Positions 54,211-64,000 of a stretch of DNA of 64,000 nucleotides are shown one piece after another. The position numbers and the translations under genes are program-made. Source of the stretch: Bromus sterilis (taxonomy: Eukaryota > Streptophyta > Magnoliopsida > Poales > Poaceae). Numbering within the stretch: the first letter of the stretch is position 1; the number at the start of each line of letters is the position of its first letter. The notes under the pieces were generated by a model. The model searched no databases, had not been told where the DNA came from, and saw only the letters and a program-made list of their open reading frames with translations. Location: assembly GCA_950022295.1 (NCBI GenBank), contig OX465600.1:290825782-290889781 (forward strand), in the 5' to 3' direction.

Positions 54211-54889
54211 TTACATAAGTGAGATTTTTTCCTTTATGAATAAATGCAAAATAATTTGTTCGAAAAAAATAGCAGCATAACAACTCATAAATAGTTGCCA
54301 CTTAAAGCCCTTGGGGTATTTTAGTGCATCAAACTAATTGTATTTATCATAATGTTTTGGAATGTCATTTGGGATGAACTGATCGAAAATGCTAAATGGA
54401 GCACAAGCTTCATGAACGTTGGGTTTAGAAAATTCCCAAAAAATGAAAAAATACATTAATTTGAGAGCTGAACAAAAAAAATGTGCCTTTTCAACATATA
54501 CATTTTGTTCATTTCTCAAAATTCATGGTTTTATTTTTTTGTGCAGCTCGCAGTTCATGATTTTTTAATCATGAAAATTGTACACAGATACATCACATCC
54601 TCGTTTTTTCTCAAAATTATTTGACACTCTAAAGTTTAAGTTTTGGAATTTAAAAAAATCAACCTTCATTTCTAAAATGGTCTACATACATCCTTGTTTA
54701 ATTTCATATTATTTGAAACTCCAAAGTTTAAATTTTGAAATTTTAAAAATTTAGTCTTCATCTGTAAAATGGTCTACACACATATATAATTTTTCCGGTA
54801 TTAATTAAAAACCGATCGAAAGTCCATATGCCTTATGAAAATTATAAGACTTTCTTAATAGATATAATTCTTCAACAATTCAAAAAGAA

Positions 54890-55075
54890 AGATAGTTGCT
54901 GATGGAGCTGGACGGGCTGTGGGAGTGTAAACAGATCAAAGAAAAAAATAGTTGCTGATGGACCTGGACGAGCTGTGGGAGTGGGGAAACAGATCAAAGA
55001 AAAAAAAAGAATCATTTATTCTGTTCTGCTGTAGGCTGCGCTGATGGGCCTGGATGGGCTGCGGGTGTGGAAACG
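54890..55075. repeat. About three ~60-70-bp tandem copies
   Basis: ATAGTTGCTGATGGAGCTGG occurs near 54892, its variant ATAGTTGCTGATGGACCTGG near 54949, and CGCTGATGGGCCTGGATGGG near 55039, each followed by GGGAGTG or GGTGTGG and an A-rich linker. Confidence 0.6.
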
Positions 55076-55846
55076 AATAAAAATTCGTTTTTCTCTCCCT
55101 GAAAGAGCTACTGCGGATTAATTCTTATAACTTTCAAGGGGTTTTCTAAAAAATGTACGTGACGAATGAAAGTTTTGAAGAAACTCAATTGTTTTATTAT
55201 TAGGTAGAGATAGTGTGTGTTTTCCTAGTCAAATTGAAGACTAAAAAACCATGCCAGATTTATAAATTCAATTGATGGGACTAAATTCCTGTTAGGGTTT
55301 ATGTATCATTTCATATTATGACACAATTAAACATTATTGAAATTCCAATCAAATTTATAGAAATAATTATTTGAATATATGTGCTTGCTCTTATCTGCAA
55401 CACATTAGTTCTATCTGCTAATAGCATGCATATATGCGGAAATTGCTTTTGAATCCCGAGCTCCATGAAACTCTTAATTTTGAAGAAAAAAAATGTTTAA
55501 GGTTTCAAAAAGTTCTGAAAAAAAATACACACATAGATACGAATATATATTACTTATTTGTAAAGTTTCACGGTGAAATGCGTTTGTATGCGAGCTATAC
55601 AAAAATGCAAAAATCTTGTATTTTTAGGATACGTACTATTCACTATTAAAGTACATGAATTTTTTTGTGAGAGCTCCCACCAAAGGGTGTTTCATCATTA
55701 AATTTTTCATAAATATAGTATACAGTTCAATGTTCATCTGTATTTTTCTTAGATTTATTCGAAACTTAAAATATGCTTTTTATTAAAAAAAACAAGCTTA
55801 TGATGGTCGAGCTCTGAAAATCCCTACTCGCATATCTATAATACCT

Positions 55847-56915
55847 AAATAGTTCATCCCCACTAACCTATTTATTTTGACATGCAAACTATCCACATCA
55901 TCAAATAGGTGCACCATGTAAAACTCTTCCACTAACTCTTTTTGCATACTCTCACATTAACTTTGCATGTGCATGCAACCTATCACAAATAAATAATAAC
56001 TTTTTATGCACTTAGCTTAATAATTTATAAGCAACTTTTTTATCTCAAATAGTTCATCCCCACTAACCTATTTATTTTGACATGCGAACTATCCACATCA
56101 TCAAATAGGTCCACCATGTAAAACTCTTCCACTAAATCTTCATGCATATTCTCCATTAACTTTGCATGTGGATGCAACCTACCACAAATAAATAATGCAT
56201 TTTTTGTGCACTCAAGTTAATAGTTTATAAGCAACTTTTTTATAGAACAAAATTATGAGTTACATCGCATTTTATTTCCTATATGACATTTTTTTTATAA
56301 GTACACATCCATAGTTTCTATCACTGTTTTAAGTTTAGCCAAGGGTGGACACGTCTTCACCTTCTCTACTCAACGTTGTTTCTGTCTCATATCATCTCAT
56401 CGATATATTGTCAAGTAACCTCTTCCACTAACTCTTCGTGCATATTCTCCCATTAACTTTGCATGTGCATGCAACCTATCACAAATAAATAAAAAAAAAA
56501 TTATGCACTTAACTTAATAATTTATAAACAACTTTTTTTCTCCTAAATAGTTCATCCACACTAACCTATTTATCTTGACAAGCAAGCTATCCTAATCATC
56601 TTATATGTCCATCATGTAAAACTCTCCCACTAACTCTTCATGCATATTCTCTCATTAACTTTGCATGTACATGCAACCTATCACAAATAAATAATAACTT
56701 TTTTATGCACTCAACTTAATAATTTATAACCAAATTTTTATAGAAAAAAATTATGAGTTACATCGCATTTTATTTTTCTATATGATATTTTTTATAAATA
56801 CACATCCATAGTTGTTATCACTGTTTTAGGTTTAGACAAGGGTGGACACGTATTCACTTTATCCACTCAACGCTGTTTTTGTCTCATATCATCTCATCAA
56901 TATATTGTCGAAGTA
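55847..56915. repeat. Nested tandem repeat: 200-bp unit within a ~500-bp unit
   Basis: AAATAGTTCATCCCCACTAA starts at 55847 and 56047 and a variant at 56545. GCATGTGCATGCAACCTATC-type and CAAATAAATAATAACTTTTT segments follow each. A second module (GTTACATCGCATTTTATTT ... GGTGGACACGT) occurs at 56253-56410 and 56758-56915. The order suggests duplication of a 200-bp unit, then of a ~500-bp block. Confidence 0.7.
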
Positions 56916-57249
56916 ACTAAATTAACAAAACAAAAATCAAACTCAGTTTTGATTTTTTTTCATCAAATTTTCTTAGATTTTAATTTAAACAATAATTTTT
57001 CAACAAAAATAATTATAATCAAATTATACCATGTTTCATAAATTGTCACATGTTTTTAAATATCAATTTTTTTCTTAATAGTTCCCGCAGCAACGCGCGG
57101 GGTATCATTTAGTATATGTATATGTGTAGGGCATATATATAGTGATTATTACATGTATATGATAACTATAAACAGTGTGACACTTATGAAATGAGTAATC
57201 ACATTAGTTCATTTCATAATTTGTCATGGACTATGGACTGATAATACTA

Positions 57250-57530
57250 CTACCAAGGAGGTGGAAAAAAGATCCCTTGGCTTGGGTGCTCTCGCGACAT
57301 AGCGGGTGACCATGGAGGAAATTGCATTTGGTGCTTGGGCTCTAGGGAGCGCGGGCGGAGGCCGGGGCACTGGCTCCACGACGACGACGGGGGAGGGTCC
57401 AAATCGATGGGCGGGAAGCTTACCGCGAGCACGTAGGGTCTGGGCAGCGGGAGTGGGGAGGCTCCGGTGAGGGGCAATTGACAACGACGTGTAGGGCGGC
57501 CGCGGTCGGGGACGAGCCCTTTTCAAAGTT
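57250..57530 (-). other. Isolated GC-rich island, possible captured gene fragment
   Basis: A sharp GC-rich patch in AT-rich surroundings. The minus strand is open as a Pro/Arg/Ala-rich frame (within 57224-57601) with no recognised domain. It could be an exon fragment captured by a Helitron or Pack-MULE, since it lies 140 bp past the Helitron-like terminus. No splice or start evidence. Confidence 0.35.
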
Positions 57531-57743
57531 TGATTTTTAACTTGGCTAAATTTTTTGAAACTTTTTGTAAACAAAAATACACATATATAATACATATCCA
57601 TACAAATTTCAAACTATTATCTTTTCACACATAGCGTATAAAAAAAGGAAAATATCATAACAGTGATGGAACCGAATAAACCTCGTGAGTGGCGCTCAAC
57701 ATTCTACTTATATAATGTAATCTCGTGTTATCAACTTATTATC

Positions 57744-58313
57744 TATGTTTTAAATAGCCGGCTATAACCTTTTGAGAATCTTGAGGCTAAATGAATTCAT
57801 GTATAATTTCCGGCTATAGCCCCGTTTAGTTCGAAAGACCTATTGTGATCCCGGGCTCATATGATCCCGCATGAACAGTAAAATCAAAAAAAATAGTAAA
57901 AAAATTCAAAAAAATCTGAATTTTTTTTATAATAAACTTTGATGTTTTTTCTATATGCATGCAAACTTTCAGCAAGAACTAACATAGGATGGACGCGTGA
58001 GAAAAAAAACAAAATTTGATGTTCCAAAAAGTGTTCGGACTAACATAGGGATGACATCAATTTTGTTTTTTTTTCTCACACGTTCATCCTATGTTAGTTC
58101 TTGACGAAAATTTTCACGCATATAGGGAAAACATCAAAGTTTATTATTAAAAAAAATCAGATTTTTTTGAATTTTTTTACTATTTTTATTTATTTTACTG
58201 TTCATCCGGGATCACATGATCCCGGGATCACAAACTCCACGTCCCGTTTAGTTCGACTATAGCCCCATTTTAAGGGTCGGGGCTATTTCTATAGCCGGCT
58301 ATTTAAAACATTG
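57744..58313. mobile_element. TIR-type MITE with 9-bp TSD, itself hosting a foldback element
   Basis: CTTATTATC occurs at 57735-57743 and 58314-58322. The ends are inverted: ATGTTTTAAATAGCCGGC on the left, GCCGGCTATTTAAAACAT on the right, with CTATAGCCCCGTTTAGTTCG repeated inside each. A 386-bp foldback (57845-58230) sits in the middle. Length 570 bp, no transposase. TSD length fits Mutator-like or, if 8, hAT. Confidence 0.7.
57845..58230. mobile_element. Foldback element (386 bp, ~170-bp arms)
   Basis: GTGATCCCGGG and ATGAACAGTAAAAT on the left mirror CCCGGGATCAC and ATTTTACTGTTCAT on the right; the arms continue through AAACTTTGATG / CATCAAAGTTT, AAGAACTAACATAGGATG / CATCCTATGTTAGTTCTT. 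Only ~50 bp of centre is unpaired. Confidence 0.75.
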
Positions 58314-58620
58314 CTTATTATCCATGTCCTAATTGGTGAGCCCTTGGTTTTTCATCTTGAGGGCCTCTTCGATTTGCAAGATTCTCAAAACACTAAAATA
58401 AGGAAAAAGTGGGATTAGAGTAGTATGACATCTTGAATACCACACGATTCAGTAGATGTTTGATTATCCATTGAAAAAATTAGGATCCTTTCCGGCATGT
58501 TGGAGTTGATTTTCTTTTTTCATGAAATGTAAATCAGGTGCAAATGCAAGCATATGGAGAACTTTCTATGATTCACAATCCTATGAATCAAACAATCCAT
58601 GTCCTTCGAAAACCAATACT

Positions 58621-58874
58621 TATTCTCTTCGTTCGCGAATAAATGTACTTCTAGTTTTTGTTTTAAGTTAAAGTTTTAAAATTTTGATCAATATTTTTCT
58701 AAAGTAGAAAATATATGATATTATATTAATATATCATGAAAGTACATTTCAAAACGGATCAAATGAAACCAATTTAATATCATAAATACCACTAGTTTTT
58801 TCTTTAAAATTTATCAAAATTTTGAAACTTTAACTTCAAACAAAAGTTAGAAGTACACTTATTCGTGGATCATG
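58621..58874. mobile_element. Mariner/Stowaway-type MITE (~254 bp)
   Basis: The left end reads TTCGTTCGCGAATAAATGTA, and the right end carries its imperfect complement (TACACTTATTCGTGGATCA). TTGAAACTTTAACTTCAAAC on the right mirrors GTTAAAGTTTTAAAATTTT on the left. Confidence 0.65.
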
Positions 58875-61527
58875 AGATTCCACACATGATTGTCTCCACA
58901 CATGATGGATTCCATAGATCATTAAATCTCGTATTATCATCGAAGAAGACCAACATGAATGCACAATTTATTTATTTAGGACAGTAAAACTGCTCCACGT
59001 CCCAACCCTCTCACGCATCCTCACTCGTTATCCCTTGATTTCATGTTTGGATCGTTCGTGGTCGTCCGATTGGATTTTAGGTGGTGAATTGGGCCACATG
59101 TCCTAATGGGCTGCTACTCCGATAGCTTATTTGGAGGTCTGTGGTTAATCCGGGTACGTAGGTTACCAACCAGCCTCGTCCCTTCCCCTCAAAAAAAAAA
59201 CCCAGCCTCGTCCCTTCCGATTCCTCTTCTCTTGTGATTCATAGCTGCACCGCCGTCGTTCTGTATCCTCAGTTTGCGCCTCTCCAACTTTTTCACACGC
59301 ATGCTCCTCTCGCAACCTATGTGCGCCGCCGCCATGTCTACTCTCTGAAGTGAGCTTTGTCACACATGGCTCCCCTCAAGACGAGCAGTGACACACTACT
59401 CGACTCGTTCGCTCGCCAGACGATGGTCCGATTTAATATGCGTTCCCAAGCGTCGTCTTTCCAAAGATGCCCGTCACACTTCCGCCCCACATCCACACCA
59501 TGACTCCTCTGACATGCAAGGAGGAGCTGGCAGGAGTACAAGGAGGAGCACTTCTTTATCTCGCTGCAGGTTCCAAGCTTTATTTCAGCATCATCTCTTG
59601 CAGATGTATCCATGTTTAATTAGTATCCTCCTGCCATTCTGGATCTGCAATTGTATAATTGATGGGACTTTGGACGACAGGTTGTTCAGATTTTAGAGAA
59701 AACACAAGGTAAAATATTATCATAGTTTGAATAATTAGAATTATACCTCTCACTGTTTTCTACTTATCTATCCAAAGAGTATTATTGATAGTTATGTTCT
59801 ATGGTTGTGTTAGAATTTCTGTGGGATCAGAATTTATACTGAATATAGGTGATTGTTTCAAATCTGAAAATTATTCCACTAACTTCTAGGTTAAACCTCC
59901 ACCTCCACCACTTTCAATTTAGTTCTTCGGGTTAGTACAATTCGAGGTTATTTATATCTGGGAAGGGCAGCACTGAGCTAGAGGGAAAACAATTTCCGGG
60001 CGTAGAATACCAAGATCAACAATGAAAATCAATCAAAGAAGTTGTGCAGAAAAGAGCGATTGAGTTGACGAGCAATAGCATGATTTATTCAAGAGACAAG
60101 TGTGTGATTGTGTCAGTTATTCTCTTCGTATACAAGAGGGTCATCTCAATTTTCTGGATGCCATGTATGGTGATCTATAGGAATTTAAAGGCATTTTAAA
60201 GATAATTAAGCAATATGCTGGTTGCATAGGCTGTACTATTTTTGGCATATTAGAATCTCTGTTTACTAGATGTTCCGTTGGGTTGATGATTTATTTTCCT
60301 CTATCCCTTCAGTTCTCAACCCCTTCTCACCATAATTTGTGAGCAGATCGGTTGGATGATATTTGTTTGTTTGGGTAATTTTTTAATTTAAGATTTAACC
60401 AAGATTGGTCAAAGAAGTGTCCCGCTGCTATTACTAACTGAAATGTGATAGGGAGGAACCCACCCCTACGTATTGGTCGCGCTGAACACTCCTTTGTAAT
60501 CTGCTTGTATTAACCAGATGTCGCAAGTGTGAACCAGCTGGAATTAGCTATGAACCACCTACGAGCTCTCGGTAGGTGCTTAATTACCAGCATATTCGTA
60601 CGTGTGTAGTTGTGTTGGCATGAAATCTACTGTAAAAACATTATATACAAGTAGCACTACATGAAATCCCTCTTGTTCTTTTCCTTGTGCTGTTCTGTAC
60701 ACCCAGCCATTTAGTGAATTGGTTCGTAGATGGACAAAATTCTTTTATCAAGCTTTCATTGCTGTAGAGCTGAGATGATTTTGTTATCTTTAATTCTTTA
60801 CAAATATCCACTATAGTTCATAAGTGATCATTTTGGTTTTTTTGGTTACTTTAGAATATATCGTAATTAAGCTGCTTCTTTCATTCAAGTTAAGGAAAAT
60901 ATCTTGCTTTTCCCTGCAACTCCTTACTTTGCGTTATTGTCCAACCTATGATTATTTTTATATAGTATATAAATCACAACAGATAAGTAGTGCCTAATAT
61001 GAATGTATGTCATCGTAGTACCAATGGTTTATTCATAATGTATTGAAGACTTTTCGTGTATGAAAGACGAAATTGTTTTTTGGGTTCAGGACCATTCTGG
61101 CATAGCTACACAGGTTTGATATGCTTTATGTTGGCTGGGAAGTGAAATATTCCAATGCATAAAACATTTGTACTATGATCCAAGGCTCCAAATTAAATCT
61201 ATCATCTTTAGACTTACATTCTTGGTTTCTCTTGCACTGTTATTATTATGCTGAGTTCAATTTCATATGTACGCAAACATTATGCCGACTATAGATTGTT
61301 ACCTGGCCTAACAATATTGATTATCTCCATATCAGGTAGTGGTGAAAAAGAAGCTCATGTGTTGGAGAAATCTGTCAAGGGATATTATCCAGGGCTTGCA
61401 TATTGTCTCACCAGTAATGAAGTCATTTTAGTTAACATGTGAAATAATAGTTTTGATCTTGATTGTCTTGGATTTAGAGGTCCATAATTTTACTTTTATT
61501 CAATTCAAGGAGAAGTTGACTATATAA
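58875..61527. other. Unassigned AT-rich region, possibly Helitron-borne
   Basis: About 2.6 kb without a supported gene. A GC-richer patch at 59160-59600 has short frames on both strands without recognised domains; it may be a captured promoter/first-exon fragment. A 64-codon plus frame at 61248-61442 (from ATG) is also unrecognised. Confidence 0.4.
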
Positions 61528-61789
61528 TACTCCCTCCGTTCCTTTATATAAGGTGTATTTGTTTTTCCAAAAGTCAAATGAGTGTATGTTTGACCATATT
61601 TTTAGATAAATATATCAATATCTATAAAATCAAATTTTATATCATTTAATTCATCATGGCAAGTAGTTTCATATTTTATCTACTACGTATTGCAGGTGTT
61701 GATATTTTATTCTACAATCTTGATCAAACATTTAAATGGTTGACTTGTACGAAAAACAATACACCTTATATTCTGTAATGGAGGGAGTA
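61528..61789. mobile_element. Stowaway MITE (262 bp)
   Basis: TACTCCCTCCGTTCCTTTAT ... TAATGGAGGGAGTA, TA-flanked. The inner arms AAGGTGTATTTGTTTTTC and AAAAACAATACACCTTAT are complementary. Confidence 0.88.
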
Positions 61790-62460
61790 ATGTTTTTTTT
61801 GTATTTTTTCATGGTGAGGTTACACAAGGTATCTTGATGCTAATGAGACATCAAAACTTTACAATTACCATGGAATAAAATTTTCCTACTAAATTAATCT
61901 ACCAGGGTTCTTCAGTGTGCCATCCTATTCTTTGTTGGTTGATTTTCATATTTCCTCACTCCATTCTTTAAACATCATTTTAGTTGGTACACAACTTGAA
62001 AGGTCGGTATGGTGGTACCATATTTAAACAATTATTTATGCTTGGAGCCTCGCTCAATATGTCACGTGTAACTGATGTCCACTTTTCAGTCCCCACATTG
62101 CAATTGCCAGAGAAAGATCAGTATGGTGGTACACTATTTAAACAATTGCATATGTGAGTAGAATGTAATCTTGTATCTGACACTTCAACCATTGTTTTGT
62201 TCTTCAGGTTAACTATGTTTCTTTGTCAAATTTTCTCCTTTTGCATGTACTCTGTTACTTGGTACATCTTTTGCTTTCATTTTATTTTCTATTTAGTGTT
62301 AAACATTTTATACTCTGACCACTAAATCCAGTTTTGTTGGGGCACTATGGTTTCATTCGTGTAGATTTTCTATAAAAATCATGAAAATATAACTTATATG
62401 ATGTGTGTCTATATTTATATGAAAATCCATATATTTAAAAAATATATCATTAGTTTACAA
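61790..62460. other. AT-rich stretch between the MITE and Helitron terminus
   Basis: No ORF. A 28-bp motif GGTATGGTGGTACCATATTT (near 62004) recurs as AGTATGGTGGTACACTATTT (near 62119), each followed by AAACAATT: a short dispersed duplication. Confidence 0.4.
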
Positions 62461-62468
62461 ATAGATGG

Positions 62469-62493
62469 GTGCGGCAACCGCGCGCTGATCTAG
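62469..62493 (+). mobile_element. Helitron 3' terminus
   Basis: A GCGG-CAA-CCGC hairpin (62471-62481) followed by CGCTGATCTAG and then T at 62494 fits the Helitron end rule (hairpin, then CTRR, insertion before T). The matching 5' TC end was not found; the body would lie leftwards. Confidence 0.55.
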
Positions 62494-62537
62494 TTATAAT
62501 GAAAGTAGGTCGTACTTAACAAATTAGATACCTGCAT

Positions 62538-62939
62538 CTAAACACGCACTAGAGTGGCCTCAAACGCCATCTTCTTGGCTTCCGGATCCCCCTCTTGCTG
62601 CCCATCAAGCACGTTCCCAACCTCCCGGCCAACCACGAGAGCGGACGCCATGCAGACACCCAAGACCCAGAATATCTGCGTCTTCCTGTACAGCCGCCAC
62701 TTGCGCTCGTCCTCCTTGACGTGGGGCTCCTCCTGTACCCTGAGGACCTTCGGAGCACCGGTGCCGGAGGCGGCTGGAACTTTAGGAGCGCCGGAGGCGG
62801 CGGCAGCAGCAGGAGGAGGAGTGTGCGGGACGCCATGGATGAGCGCCCTTGGCACGAGCTGCGGTTTGACGGCCGGGGAGACGGCCGTCGATGGCCGGGG
62901 AGTTAGGAGGCTCCTCGCCGCGAGCCGTAGCGCCGCCAT
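62538..62939 (-). CDS. Small single-pass membrane protein, probably mitochondrial
   Basis: A 133-codon ORF from ATG 62939 to TAG 62538. The first ~40 residues are rich in Arg, Ala, Ser and Leu without acids (ALRLAARSLLTPRPS), like a mitochondrial presequence. An Ala/Pro linker, a charged segment (KEDERKWRLYRKT) and one hydrophobic span (IFWVLGVCMASALVVG, about residues 89-104) follow. The topology resembles small subunits or assembly factors of the inner membrane. I do not recognise the family. GC-rich codon use against AT-rich surroundings supports it being a real gene. A Helitron end lies 45 bp past the stop. Confidence 0.6.
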   Translation of the reverse strand: MAALRLAARSLLTPRPSTAVSPAVKPQLVPRALIHGVPHTPPPAAAAASGAPKVPAASGTGAPKVLRVQEEPHVKEDERKWRLYRKTQIFWVLGVCMASALVVGREVGNVLDGQQEGDPEAKKMAFEATLVRV

Positions 62940-63089
62940 CGATGATCGATCGCCGACTTAATTGGCTGGGTTTCTTCGAAGATACTAGTACTCAATCAAC
63001 GTGTCCGCCGGAGGCCGAACTCAATCAACCACGCGGCCTTTTTGCTGCAGCTCGCGTCCGAAGAGATAGAACGATCTGGACATACGATA

Positions 63090-63148
63090 CGTTTTTTAGG
63101 GGTCTTATCCTATGTTTGAATCAGAGGATAAGACTCCTAAAAAAAATC
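63090..63148. repeat. Short hairpin (21-bp stem)
   Basis: TTTTTTAGGGGTCTTATCCT is followed after ~13 nt by AGGATAAGACTCCTAAAAAA, its complement with one mismatch. It may be a short foldback MITE end or a small-RNA precursor-like hairpin. Confidence 0.6.
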
Positions 63149-63416
63149 AGGGGATAAGGAAAAAAATTTAACAAGCTAGATCAATTTGGACACTCAAAGA
63201 CAAGAATTTGTTGACATTGTGACGACTATGTACATGAACAGTAGCTTGCTTTATTTGTTTTTCTTTTCTGAAAAGTTCAAAAATTGTTTCAATGATTCAA
63301 ATGTTTTTTTAAAATTGTAGCATTATACGGATGTACTACCACATTATCAAAATATACGATGTTTTATTTTCATATGGTAGAAAAGGCGTCTTAAATTTTG
63401 TAATAGAGGTAGTTAG

Positions 63417-63656
63417 TACTCACTCCATTCCAAAATATAGTGCGTCCTCGGTTTCGTGCTTCAACTTTGACCATAAATTTAATCAACGAGACTAATTGCG
63501 GCGGGAGCAAAAATTATACCAATGAATTCGTGTTTGAAAGAAGTTTTCGATTATATAATTTTTTCTCCCGTCTTAGTCGGTATCGATGGTTAAATTTATG
63601 GTCAAAGTTGAACCTCGAAAAGCGTGAGCGCACTACATTTTGAAATGGAGGGAGTA
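63417..63656. mobile_element. Stowaway MITE (240 bp)
   Basis: TACTCACTCCATTCCAAAAT ... ATTTTGAAATGGAGGGAGTA with TA at both ends. Inner arms CTTCAACTTTGACCATAAAT and ATTTATGGTCAAAGTTGAAC are complementary. Confidence 0.88.
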
Positions 63657-64000
63657 TACTTTATGTGTGTAAATTTAATTGCAATTTTTTTAATGAAAAA
63701 TATATTGAGAAGTGAGCTACACAGAAAATACAAATTGATGATCTAAACAAGTGAACAACGTGTGTACTGTTCACTATGTAAAACCAACAACGTTTACTTT
63801 TTTTGCAGCACACAAATCAATGCATTTTCTCATAATCTATCTACCCATATATACCGCACATTCATATGTCAATGCTGTTTTTTTGTCTTCAGCATTTTAT
63901 ACTATAGTTTTTTTTGAAATGAGGCAAAAACTTTGCCTTATATTGATATAGTAGAAAAGAGTTGACCCGTTTATAAGGAAAACATGCCCAAAACCGTACA
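63657..64000. other. AT-rich right edge
   Basis: No gene. GAGGCAAAAACTTTGCCT near 63920 after a T-run resembles the 3' ends of Triticeae LINEs on the minus strand, so a LINE may begin at the window edge; this is weak. Confidence 0.3.

Larger units (their letters stand above)
53781..57112. mobile_element. Helitron-like AT-rich element with internal repeats
   Basis: Left end: CTAGGACATTTGCCCGTGCG then TTGCAACGG (53789-53817), a motif I associate with 5' ends of grass Helitrons. Right end: CCCGCAGCAACGCGCGGG (57084-57101), a hairpin, followed 10 nt later by TTTAGT, close to the CTRR-T terminus of Helitrons. No Rep/helicase ORF. The ends also share an inverted CGTTGC core, so a TIR transposon cannot be excluded. 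It contains a Stowaway MITE (54114-54210) and tandem repeats (55847-56910). Confidence 0.45.

Noticed and set aside
59163..59696. Short ORFs in the GC-richer patch near 59.4 kb
   Set aside because: Overlapping on both strands, no recognisable domain, no splice or codon-use support.

Overview
The window is from a large grass genome, most likely Triticeae (wheat, barley or a relative). The evidence is nested LTR retrotransposons with perfect target-site duplications (TSDs), many Stowaway MITEs, GC-rich first exons, GT-AG introns and plant-type proteins. No bacterial, organellar, rRNA, tRNA-gene or CRISPR features were seen.

Layout. 1-3.5 kb holds degraded transposon-derived sequence: a LINE 3' fragment, a relic of the Harbinger/NAM-associated family and a GGTGATG-rich repeat. 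3.5-17.3 kb is a compact island of four apparently intact genes: the carotenoid enzyme Z-ISO (minus, 4 exons), a TT12/DTX41-type MATE transporter (minus, 8 exons), an intronless P-class PPR protein (minus) and a CYP94-type P450 (plus). It is interspersed with MITEs and a 1.3-kb foldback element that has a 10-bp TSD. 17.35-53.56 kb is one transposon nest. A LINE (minus strand) lies about 46 bp past the CYP94 stop codon. Its ORF1 is split by an Athila-like Gypsy element (22195-52150, TSD GGTGC). That element is itself interrupted by a smaller non-autonomous LTR element (27343-34756, TSD ACTAG), a solo LTR (35982-37497, TSD GCTTG) and a nearly complete SIRE/Maximus-type Copia element (38792-50458, TSD CTTAG). 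53.8-62.5 kb is AT-rich, with Helitron-like termini, MITEs and foldback elements. 62.5-62.9 kb carries a small gene for a probable mitochondrial single-pass membrane protein, followed by MITEs.

How the parts relate. The four genes are single-copy-type housekeeping or metabolic loci without an evident shared pathway. The most interesting structure is in the retrotransposons. In both the Gypsy host and the Copia guest, the extra ORF in the env position is preceded by a block resembling the palindromic, GC-rich U3 block of that element's own LTR, and is followed by a copy of its polypurine tract. This looks like a U3-ORF-PPT module built twice in unrelated lineages, and the two ORFs share a short similar core. 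The Gypsy host has gag and protease but no recognisable reverse transcriptase or integrase, so it would depend on helper functions. Most nonsense codons in the nest are single-base changes that leave the frame otherwise open.
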